Assembly: GCA_910588175.1 (NCBI GenBank)
Contig: CAJUQQ010000004.1
Span: 12,251 to 76,250, forward strand
DNA from: an uncultured Oscillibacter sp.
Lineage (GTDB): Bacteria; Bacillota; Clostridia; Oscillospirales; Oscillospiraceae
Direction: 5' to 3'
DNA: 64,000 nucleotides
Shown in pieces: positions 1 through 8,474 of the stretch (positions are counted from its first letter, which is position 1; each line of letters begins with the position of its first letter). Position numbers and translations under genes: made by a program. The notes below the pieces were generated by a model. That model ran no database searches and was not told where the DNA came from. It saw nothing but the letters and a program-made list of their open reading frames with translations.

Positions 1-641
1 AGCGCCGCCTGACGCTCCGCCAGCCACTCCGGGAAGTGCGCGCTGTCCATGATGGAGATGCGGGTGCAGTCCGTTTCGCCCAGCTCCGTGGTGTTGTAGG
101 CGTCACACAGCAGGCCGCTGTCGTCGGTCAGAATAAACGAGGCGGCCACGTCCAGGAACTGCTTCAGCTCCAGATTGTCGTAGTCACGCACCCGGCGTTT
201 AGGCAGGTCCTGACAGTAGACATGAGAAAAGCAGACCACACAATGCTGGAGTCGGGGCAGCGGATGACCTCTGGCATATTGGCTCATGGCGGCGGTAAAG
301 GGGTCAAGAAGATATTCCGTACTCTGCCGCTGCTTCCGTTTTGGGAGCAGACAGGGCAGCGTGATTTCCAGGACGTCCCCCTTTTTCTCCACATTGATCC
401 CCTGCATGACGGCGGCGGAGGTCAGGTACTCCTCCTTCTTGATGTTGGTGGTAGAGTAGATCAGGTGCCGCAGCCGGCAGGCGATATTCTCCGCCCTCAG
501 CGCCGCGTCTGTGGACAGCACCTCGTAGTTATCGGGGTATCGCTGGATGTCGGTGGTGTTCATGGCGTAAAGTGCATTGGTCAGCCGGTTCAGGTCAGCT
601 AAAATGGATGTAATTCGCTGGGATAGGATCGCTCGGTTCAA
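1..641 (-). CDS. ICE-associated hypothetical protein, DUF6100-like (partial, cut by left edge)
   Basis: An open frame runs from a TTG codon at 641 to the left edge without a stop (213 codons seen). The start is set by a strong AAAGGAGG site 6 bases before the TTG (protein begins MNRAILSQRITSILADLNRL). The visible protein is soluble, helical at its start and has no catalytic motif I recognise; residues 40-75 resemble a helical scaffold and 125-150 include a CVVCFSH stretch. It begins 15 bases after the upstream DUF5697-like gene, so the two are probably co-transcribed. Small proteins of this kind accompany CD1110-type VirB4 genes in Firmicutes conjugative elements. The DUF6100 assignment is from memory of similar neighbourhoods and is moderate. 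The C-terminus lies outside the window. Confidence 0.7.
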   Translation of the reverse strand, partial: MNRAILSQRITSILADLNRLTNALYAMNTTDIQRYPDNYEVLSTDAALRAENIACRLRHLIYSTTNIKKEEYLTSAAVMQGINVEKKGDVLEITLPCLLPKRKQRQSTEYLLDPFTAAMSQYARGHPLPRLQHCVVCFSHVYCQDLPKRRVRDYDNLELKQFLDVAASFILTDDSGLLCDAYNTTELGETDCTRISIMDSAHFPEWLAERQAA

Positions 642-656
642 GGCTGTCCTCCTTTC

Positions 657-1178
657 TTATTCTCGCTGATAGTATTGAACTTCCCCCTCCGGGGAGACAG
701 TGCAGTAGCCCCTGGCGTTGGGAATGTCCAGCTCCGGTATCTGCTCCGGCTTGTCCACCAGGATCAGATAGCTGGACACCTCCTCCGCCGGCGCGGACAG
801 GATGTGATTGATCAGGGTTTCTTTGCCGGACGCGGCGTGGATGACCTCGTACACTTCCCCATCCGCGAAAAAAATCAGCTTGGCGGGGAAATCGCCCACG
901 GAATGGAACTCCACCCGGTCAATGAAGTCCGCCAGCACCCAAACAGAGGCCAGCAGCCCCTTGTCCACGTCCTCAGCGCACTCCGGGGCGGCGCAGTACA
1001 GGCCGTCGATGTGCCAGATGCGCCCCTGCTTGGTCAGATAGGACAAAAGGTTCTGGACCTTGCCTCGTTTTCCAGGGTAGAGCCGGAGAAGCTGCTCCTC
1101 TGTCAGCGCCCGGTACATGGTAATGTCCCGAAGAATACTGGTGGCCTCTTGCCCGTAGATTTGTTCTCTCGTTTTCAT
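657..1178 (-). CDS. ICE-associated protein, DUF5697-like
   Basis: A 173-residue protein starting MKTREQIYGQEATSILRDI, with GGGAGG 6 bases before the ATG. The N-terminal 60 residues (ITMYRALTEEQLLRLYP followed by LLSYLTKQGRIWHIDGLYCA) read as a winged-helix-like fold, and residues 70-150 as an alpha/beta domain with no visible catalytic residues. It matches what I remember of the DUF5697 family, found next to VirB4 in clostridial conjugative elements. A DNA-binding or relaxosome role is possible but not shown. Its 5' region is the unusual array of phased CGTAT motifs, so this gene may be regulated through that array. Confidence 0.8.
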   Translation of the reverse strand: MKTREQIYGQEATSILRDITMYRALTEEQLLRLYPGKRGKVQNLLSYLTKQGRIWHIDGLYCAAPECAEDVDKGLLASVWVLADFIDRVEFHSVGDFPAKLIFFADGEVYEVIHAASGKETLINHILSAPAEEVSSYLILVDKPEQIPELDIPNARGYCTVSPEGEVQYYQRE

Positions 1179-1193
1179 ATTCTGCCTCCCATA

Positions 1194-1375
1194 CGTATCA
1201 TTGCCGTATTATTGGCGTATTCCAGCGGTATAAAAGCGGTGTTTATGCGCACTGCATAGACCTCTGTACGTATAAACACCGTATTACCGCCGTACAAAAA
1301 TTGTTTGACGTATTATCGAAGTATCGCAGGCGTATCGAAGCCAGGAGACGTATAAAAGGCGTATTACCGCCGTAA
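1194..1375. repeat. Array of 11-bp phased CGTAT motifs with 40-bp super-repeat
   Basis: The 217-base gap between the VirB4-like gene and the DUF5697-like gene holds repeated CGTAT-like pentamers at fixed spacing. They begin at 1194, 1205, 1216, 1227 and 1238 (exact 11-bp steps; the last two are GGTAT and GGTGT). Three triads follow, each with 11-bp steps: 1269/1280/1291, 1309/1320/1331 and 1349/1360/1371. The triads themselves recur every 40 bp. The sequence GTATTACCGCCGTA occurs twice, at 1281 and 1361. The 11-bp step puts the motifs nearly on one face of the helix, which suggests an array of protein binding sites. The partner is unknown. Confidence 0.8.
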
Positions 1376-1395
1376 TATCGCCGCCCGGATACGCA

Positions 1396-4323
1396 TTACC
1401 CCGCTTCCTGGCCCTCGGCCCGATTCAGCAGCTCTTGCAGTTCCCGGCGGTCGGTGGTAATCAGTTCCTTCTCCATCTGGCTGCATTTGATCTCCACCGT
1501 CACATTATTGTTGTTGGTACTGATGAGCCCGCTGCCCCGCTCGAAGTGTGTAATCTCCATGACCTCCGCCTCGGAGAGATGGAGGATGGACTGGACCCGC
1601 TGGGCCTCCTCGTCCTCCAGATTGAGCAGGATTTTTGTCTTGGCATTGTTGATGATGCCCTTGCCGTATTTGCCGTCCTCCAGGGCGAAGAAGTCATTAA
1701 GGTCCTGGGTGGCGCAGATAGCAGAGCCGCCGTAGCCCCGGATGATCTTGAAAATCTCCAGCACAAATTCGGCGGCCAGACGGTTGCTGCTGGCCCCAAT
1801 GAGCTGCCAGCTCTCGTCGATGAAGATGGCCTTCTCCACCGTCCGGTCCTCCTTGGCCTTGTCCCAGACGAAATCCAGGGCGACGAACATTCCTACCGTC
1901 AGCAGGTCGCCGGTCAGCTCGGAGATGTCCAGCACGATGTACTTGTTATCCAGGGATACGTTGGTCTGCTGGTTGAAGGTCTTGGCGGAGCCGTTGACCA
2001 GCCGGTTCAGAATGTTTGCCAGCCGCCGGGTATCCTGGGAGTCCTTCAGCACCTCATATAAATCCCCCAGCACTGGCATAGTGCGGTATTGGCCGGGGTG
2101 GTCTGGGTCATCCAGGGTGCTGTTCTCATGGGTGATGCCCAGCTTGGCATAGGTACGGATGAGGGCATCGTCCAGAAGCTGCCGCTCCTCATGGTTCATG
2201 TCGGGAATGAGCAGGCTGAAAAAGATGTGCATCCGCTGGATTTTTGCCGCCAGCAGGGACTTGTCCACCCCGCCGGGGCCGTCCAGCAACTCGTCCACCG
2301 ATTTGTCCGCCCGACGGATCTCCATGACGTTGATGCAGTTCTTGGAAGCCGGGGAAATCTGGATGAACTCGCCGCCAATGTTGGTGCAGGCCCGATGGAA
2401 CTCGTGGCCTTTCAGCGGAGCCACGATAAACACCTGTATCCCCTTCCGACGCATCCGCAGAGCCATGAGCTGCATGGTGAAGGTCTTACCGGCCCCGCTG
2501 GTGCCAAGAATCGCCATGTTGGCGTTTTTGTAAATGCGGGGATCGAAGATGTCCACGATAATCAGGGAGTTGTTGTGCTTGTTCACCCCCAGCAGGATGC
2601 CGTTGTTGTCGCACATCTCGTAGCTGGTGAATGGGTAACAGCTGGCTGCACCCAGGGTCAGCACGTTTCGCTTGGACCGCTCAAACAGCCGCCGCTCCAG
2701 GGATACCAGGGGCAGGGAGGATAAAAAAGCCTGTTCCTCGCAGAAGGAACAGGGTTGAATATCCATATCCTGACTGAGCAGCAGCTTTTTCATCTCGGCC
2801 ACCTTCCACTCCAGGTCGTCCACATTGTCGGCGGTGATGGTAATGAGCAGATTCAGATAGTAAAAGTCCTCGTTGTTGCTCAGACCGTCTTTCAGGAGAT
2901 AGCCGCTGCGGATGGCGCTGTCCAGGTCGTCGAAATCGGTGTTGGTGTCGCTGGTCTCTTTGATTTTACTGCGGTTGATACGCAGCTGCTGGCCCAGCTT
3001 CCTTATCATCCGGTCCTTGGGCTGGCGGGAGAGGAACATGTCCATGTCGATCCAGTCCCCGGCGTTGACCAGCAGGGACAGCCAGCCGGCGGGAACCTGG
3101 GCCTTATAGCCGTCCGACGGTACAAGCAGATAGGCATAATAAACACCATCAATGCAGATGTACCGCCCGTGGGTCAGGTCAATATGAGAAGGGGCGTAAA
3201 AGTCATTGGAGGGAATGGTATCCAGGGGGGGGCCGGCCACCATGTATTCAGCCAGCACCTCCTTGACCTTTTGGGGAAAGGGCTTCTCGTTGCTGGCCTG
3301 ACGGCAGAGAATGTTATACAGGATCTCACAGGTGGCTTCATCCTCATTCTCATGGCTGATGACCTCGTTGCCGCACTGACGAAGGTAGTTGGCGGCGGTG
3401 CGGGCGGCGGTCTGGAGGGAGGCAATCGCCTCGGCCTCTTCCTGGCCCCGTTTGGTGCCAGGAAGTAGCTCATGTTCAAATACCAGGAAAAACCGCCGGG
3501 TGATGGCCTCACGGGACCCCAACTGTTGAATCAGCCGCAGATAGTCCTCTTGCAGCTGGCGGCAGCGTTCGTCCGTCTCTTGAGCCAGCTCCCGGCGCAC
3601 TGTATCCATGTGCCGGTTGATGTCCGCCCGCTTGGTCAGCACCTTGAACTGTACCTTCACCGGCGCAATTTTCAGATAGCTGATAAAGGAATAGATGATA
3701 CTGCGCTGTTCCCGGGCGCTGCGGAGCAGAAAGTTGACCGGGACCACCTCGACCAGCTTGACATAGCGGTGATCTCTGGTGTAGATGATGCCGTTGGCGA
3801 CCTTTTCAATAGGAATGTAGTCGGCCAGTGGATTGATGGGACGCACCACCTCCTCCGGCTCCAGGAATGTTTTGAACTGATCCAGCTTTCGCGCCTTCAA
3901 ATCCACCTGAAAGCGGCTTTTGCTTTTGGGCTGTGCTTCGGCCTCTTGTTCCTCTGCGGGTCGCTTACTCTGCAACCAGGTAGGGAGCATGGACAGCTCC
4001 TTGCCGTCCCACCCCCGCGCCGGAGCGTCCTGGGACAATACTCGGCGGTTTCGCAAATAGCTGAAAAACAGCAGAATGAACGATGACAAACTGCTCCCCC
4101 CAACGCCAATCAGGGCCAGGAGGACGAGGGGCAGGGCCGTCAGGCACAGGATGATAATGCGGGTGGTCAGGGAGAAGCCCAGATTTAAGACCGGCAGGCC
4201 GACAGCAGCACCCAAGACACCGGCCTCAATGACATTCCGGGTCCTAAACATGCCGCCCATTAGTGTGCCGCCCTCGATAAAGTTTGGTGGAATCAGATAG
4301 CTGTCCCGCTGTTCGTGTTCCAT
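1396..4323 (-). CDS. VirB4-like conjugal transfer ATPase with N-terminal PrgI domain (CD1110 type)
   Basis: This 975-residue protein powers the type IV secretion channel of the conjugative element at the inner membrane. Residues 1-100 look like PrgI: a short cytosolic start, two membrane segments (about 33-48 and 53-88) and basic RNRR. The rest is a VirB4/TraE-type ATPase, with a Walker A motif GTSGAGKT near residue 608 and a Walker B-like KAIFIDESWQ near 833, plus the conserved GYGGSAICATQDLNDF segment. Fusion of PrgI to VirB4 is seen in several Firmicutes elements. The start has AGGTGAG a few bases upstream, and the gene follows the 521-residue membrane protein by 12 bases. The protein appears full length with no disrupted motifs. 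Confidence 0.95.
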   Translation of the reverse strand: MEHEQRDSYLIPPNFIEGGTLMGGMFRTRNVIEAGVLGAAVGLPVLNLGFSLTTRIIILCLTALPLVLLALIGVGGSSLSSFILLFFSYLRNRRVLSQDAPARGWDGKELSMLPTWLQSKRPAEEQEAEAQPKSKSRFQVDLKARKLDQFKTFLEPEEVVRPINPLADYIPIEKVANGIIYTRDHRYVKLVEVVPVNFLLRSAREQRSIIYSFISYLKIAPVKVQFKVLTKRADINRHMDTVRRELAQETDERCRQLQEDYLRLIQQLGSREAITRRFFLVFEHELLPGTKRGQEEAEAIASLQTAARTAANYLRQCGNEVISHENEDEATCEILYNILCRQASNEKPFPQKVKEVLAEYMVAGPPLDTIPSNDFYAPSHIDLTHGRYICIDGVYYAYLLVPSDGYKAQVPAGWLSLLVNAGDWIDMDMFLSRQPKDRMIRKLGQQLRINRSKIKETSDTNTDFDDLDSAIRSGYLLKDGLSNNEDFYYLNLLITITADNVDDLEWKVAEMKKLLLSQDMDIQPCSFCEEQAFLSSLPLVSLERRLFERSKRNVLTLGAASCYPFTSYEMCDNNGILLGVNKHNNSLIIVDIFDPRIYKNANMAILGTSGAGKTFTMQLMALRMRRKGIQVFIVAPLKGHEFHRACTNIGGEFIQISPASKNCINVMEIRRADKSVDELLDGPGGVDKSLLAAKIQRMHIFFSLLIPDMNHEERQLLDDALIRTYAKLGITHENSTLDDPDHPGQYRTMPVLGDLYEVLKDSQDTRRLANILNRLVNGSAKTFNQQTNVSLDNKYIVLDISELTGDLLTVGMFVALDFVWDKAKEDRTVEKAIFIDESWQLIGASSNRLAAEFVLEIFKIIRGYGGSAICATQDLNDFFALEDGKYGKGIINNAKTKILLNLEDEEAQRVQSILHLSEAEVMEITHFERGSGLISTNNNNVTVEIKCSQMEKELITTDRRELQELLNRAEGQEAG

Positions 4324-4335
4324 AAAAATCTCACC

Positions 4336-5901
4336 TCACATTCGGTCTTTCCGCTTCGGCGGGGTAGGCAGCTGCTTGACGATCTCCTTCTGATAGCCGA
4401 TCTCACCATCCGGGGCCTTGAAAGGGATTTTGACCACCGTATCAACAGCCTGCTGCTTGTACCACGCTGCTCCGTCCGCAGAAAACACCTTTTGATAGCT
4501 GCCCTCGGGCTTGGCGTACTGGTCTACATGGTACATGGCAAAGTCGATGCCCTGGGGGTGTTCTGGGGTCACTTCCCGGCCAGTGATGCGCCCGCCGCCA
4601 ATCTCCACCTGGGAGTAAGAGACTTTTTCGGTGTCACCAGGGCCGATAGCGGTGTGGCCCATGTAGGACTGGAGGGACTGAGCGGCCAAATCGCCGGTGA
4701 TGGAACCAGTGGAGCGCATATCGCCCCGGGCCACCATGCCAATTACATCATTGGCAAACTGACCGCCGGATTGCAGTGAATTGGAGAAGATTTTTCCGCC
4801 CAGGGTCGGCATACGGACGGGGAATATGCTGTGGCTGCTCCGTTGAACATTCTCTACACTGCGGGTGTGATTGACAGAATGGCTTTCACTTGCGCCGCCG
4901 CCCCCGCCGCCTTGCTGGGCCGTCTCCAAATGGGCCTTCTCGCTGGCGCTGTGAACGATATGCCCACCGCCGGCGAGGATAGTTTCTTCCTGTGAAGCAA
5001 CCGGTTTGGGCTGGATTCCGATATCTGAAGTTGGGATATTGTCCGCTGGGATAGCTGCGTCCGCAGGGACAGGGGCCCCAAGCGGTATATCAGTTCCAGT
5101 CAGGATAATTCCATTTTCCTGGGGGGAGACACCGGAGGAAACGCTGCTGTCAACAGGTGCTGGCCCAACAGAAGCAGGACTGCCAGCAGGCGGAGAGCCG
5201 CCGCCTGTTTGAATGGGCACGGCAGGAGGTGTATCGTTTCCAGTGAGGATGATCCCCTCCCGCTGAGTTGCGCTGTCCCTTTGCGCTGTGCTGTCGGTAC
5301 GGGAAATTGTATCTGTATGGATCACACCGCCAGAATGAAATGAGCTGTCGGTATGGGCATCCGAAGAGGACAACTTTTCACTGGCAGTATGCACAGCAGC
5401 TGCGCCCTGTTTCTGGGCGGTGTGGACAGCGGAAGTCTGTGTAGTAGCGGTTTTGACTGCGCTGTTGGTAATGCGCCGGCCAGCCATACCGATTAAACCG
5501 CCTTTGAAGAATCCGGCGGAACTGGAGCCACTGCCAGAAGCGCCCCCAGCTGCGGAGGCCCCAGTGCCGTGCCGTCCTCCGCCAAGGATTCGGCCCGCGC
5601 CCCCGGTTGCCATTGTGACCGCCCGGAAGGTTACCATAGCGTCGCCCAGCAGGGAGCCGCCAGTATGACCCACGTTGATGCCCAGGCTTGCCATAAAGCT
5701 GTCAATCTTCTGTGACACCTTCAAAAAAGCCACCGCACAGAGAAACCAGATCAGGACGTTCCCGGTGACGGCCTCCTTGCTGGAAGCCGCGACCGCAGCC
5801 TCCACCTCGCTTTCGTCAAGGGCAAAGGCCGGTACACACAGGACCGAAAGTATCAGCGCCGCCAACAGTATAAATTTCAAGAGTTTCTTGGATCTTCTCA
5901 T
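4336..5901 (-). CDS. Conjugation-associated membrane protein with Ser/Thr/His-rich repeats
   Basis: A 521-residue protein starting MRRSKKLLKFILLAALILS, with GGAGG before the ATG. It has a signal-like first helix ending AFA, a second hydrophobic segment (VLIWFLCAVAFLKVSQ, about residues 48-63) and a Gly-rich stretch. Residues 145-355 are low-complexity, rich in His, Ser and Thr, with recurrent GIILTG(N/T)D(T/I)P-type units. The C-terminal 150 residues look folded and soluble. It lies between the VirB6/TrbL-like and VirB4-like genes with gaps of 9 and 12 bases, the usual place for a structural T4SS protein of the CD1107/CD1108 type. I do not recognise a specific family beyond that. A surface-exposed or channel-extension role is inferred from position and composition. 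Confidence 0.8.
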   Translation of the reverse strand: MRRSKKLLKFILLAALILSVLCVPAFALDESEVEAAVAASSKEAVTGNVLIWFLCAVAFLKVSQKIDSFMASLGINVGHTGGSLLGDAMVTFRAVTMATGGAGRILGGGRHGTGASAAGGASGSGSSSAGFFKGGLIGMAGRRITNSAVKTATTQTSAVHTAQKQGAAAVHTASEKLSSSDAHTDSSFHSGGVIHTDTISRTDSTAQRDSATQREGIILTGNDTPPAVPIQTGGGSPPAGSPASVGPAPVDSSVSSGVSPQENGIILTGTDIPLGAPVPADAAIPADNIPTSDIGIQPKPVASQEETILAGGGHIVHSASEKAHLETAQQGGGGGGASESHSVNHTRSVENVQRSSHSIFPVRMPTLGGKIFSNSLQSGGQFANDVIGMVARGDMRSTGSITGDLAAQSLQSYMGHTAIGPGDTEKVSYSQVEIGGGRITGREVTPEHPQGIDFAMYHVDQYAKPEGSYQKVFSADGAAWYKQQAVDTVVKIPFKAPDGEIGYQKEIVKQLPTPPKRKDRM

Positions 5902-5910
5902 AAAGCCTCC

Positions 5911-6621
5911 TCAGAGTGATAGCGGGTTGGCGATGAATGCCCCCACCATGCTGGTGAACAGGCGCAGACACCATGCGTTCATCAGGAGCAGGAATACCTG
6001 GCCGCCGAACATCCGGCACCAGCTTTTGAAGATGCTGGACGTGGCCTGGGACGCACCCATGGCAAAGGCCACTGGCGCTGTGTAGACCAGGACACCCAGC
6101 AGCACATACCGCTCCGCCGCCTCGAACAGCAGCTTCAAATAGTTCCAGGCCAGGACCAGCACCAGAATCAGGACGATCAATGTCACCGCCCCGTTAGCAC
6201 AGACGCCGATGATGGTGAGCAGGACCGAATTGAAGCTGGCAAAATCCAGACTTGGAAGTGTGGATGTCAATATCCAATCATAGGGTGTACCACCGATAGT
6301 CAGCACCGTATCAACGATGGAGTCCGCATAGTAGGCCAGACCAATGAACAAGATGGCCCGGATGGTCAGTTTAACAGGATCTTCCGCCTCTGCTCCCACG
6401 CCCAGACCATAGTTCTTGAACAGGTTCCATACCCAAAGCAGCAGAATCAGCCCGATTGCCAGAGCCACAAAGATGTTATACATCGTCTCTGCCGCTGGGA
6501 AGTAGCGCAGAAACACGGCCATATCACAGCCCAGAGCGCCCAAAACTGATGTGTTTATCAAATCCAGGCCGTGCATGACTTGTTCCGCGATCCATGCTAC
6601 AATGCCGTCTAAAATACCCAT
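5911..6621 (-). CDS. VirB6/TrbL-like conjugal transfer membrane protein (CD1112 type)
   Basis: A 236-residue polytopic protein starting MGILDGIVAWIAEQVMHGLD. It has about five membrane segments, including MYNIFVALAIGLILLLWVW, AILFIGLAYYADSIVD, VLLTIIGVCANGAVTLIVLI and YVLLGVLVYTAPVAFAMG, ending with a conserved FKSWCRMFGGQVFLLLMN segment. This is the profile of the TrbL/VirB6 inner-membrane channel component in clostridial conjugative elements. No clear Shine-Dalgarno precedes the ATG. It starts 6 bases after the stop of the VirB2-like gene, so translation is probably coupled. Family assignment is confident; the numbered CD1112 label is from memory. Confidence 0.9.
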   Translation of the reverse strand: MGILDGIVAWIAEQVMHGLDLINTSVLGALGCDMAVFLRYFPAAETMYNIFVALAIGLILLLWVWNLFKNYGLGVGAEAEDPVKLTIRAILFIGLAYYADSIVDTVLTIGGTPYDWILTSTLPSLDFASFNSVLLTIIGVCANGAVTLIVLILVLVLAWNYLKLLFEAAERYVLLGVLVYTAPVAFAMGASQATSSIFKSWCRMFGGQVFLLLMNAWCLRLFTSMVGAFIANPLSL

Positions 6622-6627
6622 AGGTGA

Positions 6628-7011
6628 TTACGGCGCTGTCCACTGTCCGCCGGAGAAGAAGGGGGTGACATAGCTCATGATGAATCCCAGAGAGTTTAAG
6701 ATGATCCAGGTGATGACGATGCGCTTCAGCCACGCCCGGGATTCATCCACTGTCCGGCCGGAGCGGGAAAAGTTCATCATCAGCAGGGCCACGGCGGCCG
6801 TTACGATAGCGGCAATGGTGGAGATGGCGAGAATCTGGGTGTAGACGTCCTTCATGATGTCGCTGGCCTTCGTCCAAATCGTGTCAGCCGCAAAAGCCGG
6901 TTGGCAGAGCAGCGTGGACGTGCAGATCCCCAGATAGACCATGAACGCGCCGCGTCCGGGGTCAAACCTGCGCCGGGGAGTGCGCGGAGATGACGTTTTG
7001 TCTTGTTTCAA
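6628..7011 (-). CDS. VirB2-like small membrane protein of the T4SS
   Basis: A 127-residue protein that starts at TTG (7011), set by GGAGG 7 bases upstream. It has a basic N-terminus, a signal-like helix (MVYLGICTSTLLCQPAFAAD) with a likely AFA cleavage site near residue 41, then two membrane segments (about 57-80 and 94-116) separated by a short basic loop (SRSGRTVDESRAWLKR). Size, signal peptide and two-helix arrangement fit VirB2/TrbC-like pilins or the small TcpD-like membrane proteins. The gene heads the T4SS operon directly downstream of two intrinsic terminators, so it probably has its own promoter or depends on antitermination. The pilin assignment is inference from architecture and position. 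Confidence 0.75.
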   Translation of the reverse strand: MKQDKTSSPRTPRRRFDPGRGAFMVYLGICTSTLLCQPAFAADTIWTKASDIMKDVYTQILAISTIAAIVTAAVALLMMNFSRSGRTVDESRAWLKRIVITWIILNSLGFIMSYVTPFFSGGQWTAP

Positions 7012-7046
7012 TGAAAAACCTCCTTTTTTCGTTGGCTTCTGTCCTG

Positions 7047-7080
7047 AAAAAAGGCAGCACCCGGAAATTTGGATGCTGCC
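7047..7080 (-). terminator. Intrinsic terminator upstream of the T4SS operon
   Basis: On the minus strand GGCAGCA (7074-7080) pairs with TGCTGCC (7053-7059) and is followed by six T residues (7047-7052). It lies between the 180-residue protein gene and the VirB2-like gene. Confidence 0.75.
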
Positions 7081-7086
7081 TCAGCT

Positions 7087-7133
7087 GCCGCAGAAGGGCA
7101 AAGAAAAAGACGCTCCCAGCGTCCTTCTGCGGC
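7087..7133 (-). terminator. Terminator hairpin nested in a longer stem
   Basis: On the minus strand GACGC (7119-7123) pairs with GCGTC (7109-7113) and is followed by TTTTTCTTT, a terminator. An 11-bp outer stem, GCCGCAGAAGG (minus-strand sense, 7123-7133) with CCTTCTGCGGC (7087-7097), encloses it. It lies just downstream of the 180-residue protein gene and 40 bases before a second terminator. Confidence 0.7.
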
Positions 7134-7236
7134 TGTTTTCAGTTTTGCTTACAGTTTTGAGCATACTTATTTTAACATATAAGGATTTACGCTTCAATAG
7201 CAAAACCCTGCCAATGCTGCGCCAAAACCGTGCCAA

Positions 7237-7779
7237 TTACCTGCCACCCGCCTCTGCGGGGAAAAACTGCTCCAAAACCTGCAAGCTGTCCTGCGCCGTG
7301 TATCCCCACAGGACAGAGCTTAACGCCTCAATCGCCTCCTTCCGGCGGCGGTAGTAGGTGCGGAAGCTGATGTCGTGGATGTGGGGACGTAGCTGCTCAA
7401 TGATCTCTTCCACATTTTTGAGCTGCTGGGGAGACAGGTAGGTATAGTGCAGGAGCCAATAGTACGATTCTCCGTTTTTGTGCCGGGTACGGAGCAGATC
7501 GACTGCGTTCTGTACCAGCGTGAGCATTTTGTGGCTGCGCTCAATGCACTGGGCCTGGTGCTCAATGTCCGTCCCGCCCAGGTCCGCGCCGGCCAGGTAG
7601 ATGGACTCCAGAAAATCCTCAATACTGGTATCATATTCAATCTGAAACTGCGTCCTGACCTGCTGGACGGACAACTCCAAGCTCCAGACCACATCCCGGT
7701 ACTTCCTCAGCAGCTTCCAGGTGTTGTGGTAACGAGGGTCCTCCGTCACCTTGCGCTCAACCTTTTTCCTTGCCATCAT
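7237..7779 (-). CDS. ICE-associated hypothetical protein with C-terminal sigma-like helix-turn-helix
   Basis: A 180-residue soluble protein with a strong AAAGGAG site before two adjacent ATG codons (7779 or 7776). Most of it is helical. The C-terminal third (SFRTYYRRRKEAIEALSSVL, about residues 140-160) resembles the recognition helix of phage ArpU-type or sigma-region-4-like regulators, with the typical YYRRRKEAI basic patch. No enzyme motif is visible. It starts 12 bases after the regulator gene and ends just before two terminators, so it probably forms a two-gene regulatory operon with it. A role in transcription control of the element is inferred. Confidence 0.65.
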   Translation of the reverse strand: MMARKKVERKVTEDPRYHNTWKLLRKYRDVVWSLELSVQQVRTQFQIEYDTSIEDFLESIYLAGADLGGTDIEHQAQCIERSHKMLTLVQNAVDLLRTRHKNGESYYWLLHYTYLSPQQLKNVEEIIEQLRPHIHDISFRTYYRRRKEAIEALSSVLWGYTAQDSLQVLEQFFPAEAGGR

Positions 7780-7791
7780 GGATTTCTCCTT

Positions 7792-8451
7792 TCAAAAATT
7801 CGTCGATATTGGGGTCATAGTAAGTTCAAAGCTGTAAATCGGATGATTGTTTCCACATTGGATCGCCATACCAATCCTGAGAACACTCGTTTGTCCGCTG
7901 TCCCCCTTTACTGCTTCCGTGCAGTCGCCGGATAAGGGATATAACTTAACAGTGGATTTGGGGCAGTGAAAGCAGGAAATCCCTTGCGTCTCAAGGACTT
8001 GCGCCACTTTTTGGACAATGCGCTCCACCTGCGATTTTGAAACGCTAATGAGCTGGTCTGAAACGCAGACTTTGGGATCGTCAGGGATATTGTCTGCGGT
8101 GTCCGTGCTATCTGGGAGCTGGAGTTTGATATTCAGAGACATCGCAACCTCGTCCTTGTCCACCATAACATCAGACACCTGGAACATGGTGGACAGATAG
8201 CTGTTCAGATAAATCACGCTGCCAGTCCGGCCTGGGAAGGACATCAGCGTAAGATACTCCAATTCAGCCAGCTTTTTCAGCAGCCGTCCAACCGTGGATC
8301 GGGAGAGGCCCCACCGCTGGGCCAGGTCTGAGTAATTCAACAGCGGATTGCCTGTGCCGTTGCGGAGATAGACCACCGGGCCGACCTCAGAGCCATGTAC
8401 TTGGCTGTCCTTATAGATGGCGGAGAGCCATAAATCCAGCACCACATCCAT
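7792..8451 (-). pseudogene. C-terminal part of a split ICE winged-helix regulator
   Basis: The 219-residue frame beginning MDVVLDLWLSAIYKD has a clear winged-helix segment (residues 38-78, LLNYSDLAQRWGLSRSTVGR then an EYLTLMSFPGR wing) and a later CFHC pair near residue 164. It has only a poor ribosome binding site. The frame stays open upstream of its ATG and there reads TELISYGRASEM, which continues naturally from the end of the preceding gene once one base is added. I therefore read it and 8475-8930 as two pieces of one regulator of about 375 residues broken by a one-base deletion near 8480. A sequencing error, programmed frameshift or independent translation are alternatives. Confidence 0.65.
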
Positions 8452-8474
8452 CTCGGACGCCCTGCCATAGCTGA

